64,000 bases of DNA from an uncultured Cytophagales bacterium (GTDB lineage: Bacteria; Bacteroidota; Bacteroidia; Cytophagales; Cyclobacteriaceae): contig CAJXNP010000010.1 of the NCBI GenBank assembly GCA_913057175.1, positions 1 through 64,000 of the forward strand, given 5' to 3'. The position numbers and the translations under genes were made by a program. Under the pieces are notes generated by a model. That model was not told the DNA's origin. It worked only from the letters and a program-made list of their open reading frames with translations, and ran no database searches. Shown here in pieces: positions 63,516 to 64,000 of the stretch. Position 1 is the stretch's first letter. Each line of letters begins with the position of its first letter.

Positions 63516-64000
63516 TTACTTGATCGGATACTTGGTGTTGCTGATAAAGGAAACTTTTTTGCTATCCGGTGACCAGCTTGGTACATTGATGGTCCCCTGG
63601 CCTCCGTATATATACGCAATAGTTTTTGGTACTCCACCCGTTGCTGGCATGATGCGCAAGTATACTCTTTTGTAAAATGGATGTGAGGTGGGGTCTATTT
63701 CTTTTGGAAAAGCCAGGTAAACGATCCATTTTCCATCCGGGGAGAAATGCGGGAACCAGTCATTGTATTCATCAAAGGTAACTTGTTCCTGCTCACTACC
63801 GTCTGCTTTCATCCGCCAGATCTGCATCGTGCCCGTTCTTACCGAATTGAAATAAATGTATTTCCCATCCGGACTGTATTCGGATCCATCATCCAAAGTT
63901 GGCGTATTGGTAAGGTTTTTTTCTTCCTTGGTTTCAACATCTACTTCCCAGATGTTCCAGATATCATCCCTTTGACCGGTGAAAATGATTTTCTTGCCAT
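63516..64000 (-). CDS. TolB-like PD40 beta-propeller protein, 3' part
   Basis: The frame stays open from the stop at 63516 to the right edge, so the gene continues beyond 64000. At least 161 residues are visible, with three PD40/WD40-like units: [33 protein letters not shown] and [13 protein letters not shown], preceded by [16 protein letters not shown]. Such proteins are periplasmic propellers, sometimes fused to peptidases. It forms an operon with the phosphotriesterase-family gene. Confidence 0.8.
   Translation of the reverse strand, partial: GKKIIFTGQRDDIWNIWEVDVETKEEKNLTNTPTLDDGSEYSPDGKYIYFNSVRTGTMQIWRMKADGSEQEQVTFDEYNDWFPHFSPDGKWIVYLAFPKEIDPTSHPFYKRVYLRIMPATGGVPKTIAYIYGGQGTINVPSWSPDSKKVSFISNTKYPIK

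Overview
The window is a chromosomal segment of a Bacteroidota bacterium, most likely Cytophagales or a related marine or soil lineage. The markers are a PorP/SprF protein paired with a giant PKD-domain protein that ends in a gliding-type (type B) T9SS sorting domain, a purH-mreB-mreC-mreD-mrdA-rodA cluster, DUF5916 and Y_Y_Y propeller proteins, Bacteroidota-style lipoproteins and moderately AT-rich DNA. I see no rRNA, tRNA or CRISPR array.

Layout. 1-3650 is the right end of an integrated mobile element: a zinc/HTH protein, then two adjacent serine recombinases. The element interrupts comM (Mg-chelatase-like helicase) just upstream of its Walker A motif; only the 3' part of comM (3650-4543) is in the window. 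5202-12000 holds a DUF5916 outer-membrane-type protein and a BtuFCD/FecBCD-like ABC importer operon ending in a thiamine-pyrophosphokinase-like gene. 12-16 kb carries prmC, ribD, msrC (free Met-sulfoxide reductase) and a lone arcA. 15.7-24.8 kb (minus strand) holds two secreted or lipoprotein genes downstream of the cell-shape cluster rodA-mrdA-mreD-mreC-mreB, with purH upstream. 24.9-33 kb has two tandem lactonase-type propellers and the PorP/SprF plus 1550-residue adhesin-like pair. 33.4-38.8 kb has acs, a VapBC-like toxin-antitoxin pair, a rhodanese, two small membrane proteins, an ECF sigma factor with a membrane partner, and OsmC.

38.8-44.6 kb is a sulfur-assimilation block: metZ, then the operon sir (HEPN-fused sulfite reductase), cobA, a siroheme dehydrogenase and cysH. 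The most interesting element lies between metZ and sir. It is a 37-codon open reading frame with six cysteine codons, four of them consecutive, followed by a strong intrinsic terminator 28 nt before the sir start. A segment just downstream of the Cys codons can pair with almost the whole left arm of that terminator. This is the geometry of a ribosome-mediated cysteine attenuator, and I do not know of a description of one in this phylum.

44.8-51.4 kb (minus strand) has lipoproteins, one of them an internal tandem duplication, a GNAT enzyme, a methyltransferase and a GH3 glucosidase. After a 1.2-kb regulatory gap come a small lipoprotein-like reading frame coupled to a GH5 endoglucanase, and a propeller/GAF sensor without a kinase domain. 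The last 6.5 kb has YbaK, two small inverted-repeat elements, a serine beta-lactamase-like lipoprotein, a DUF1080 protein, a TMEM175-like channel, a phosphotriesterase-family enzyme and the 3' part of a TolB-like propeller gene that runs off the right edge.
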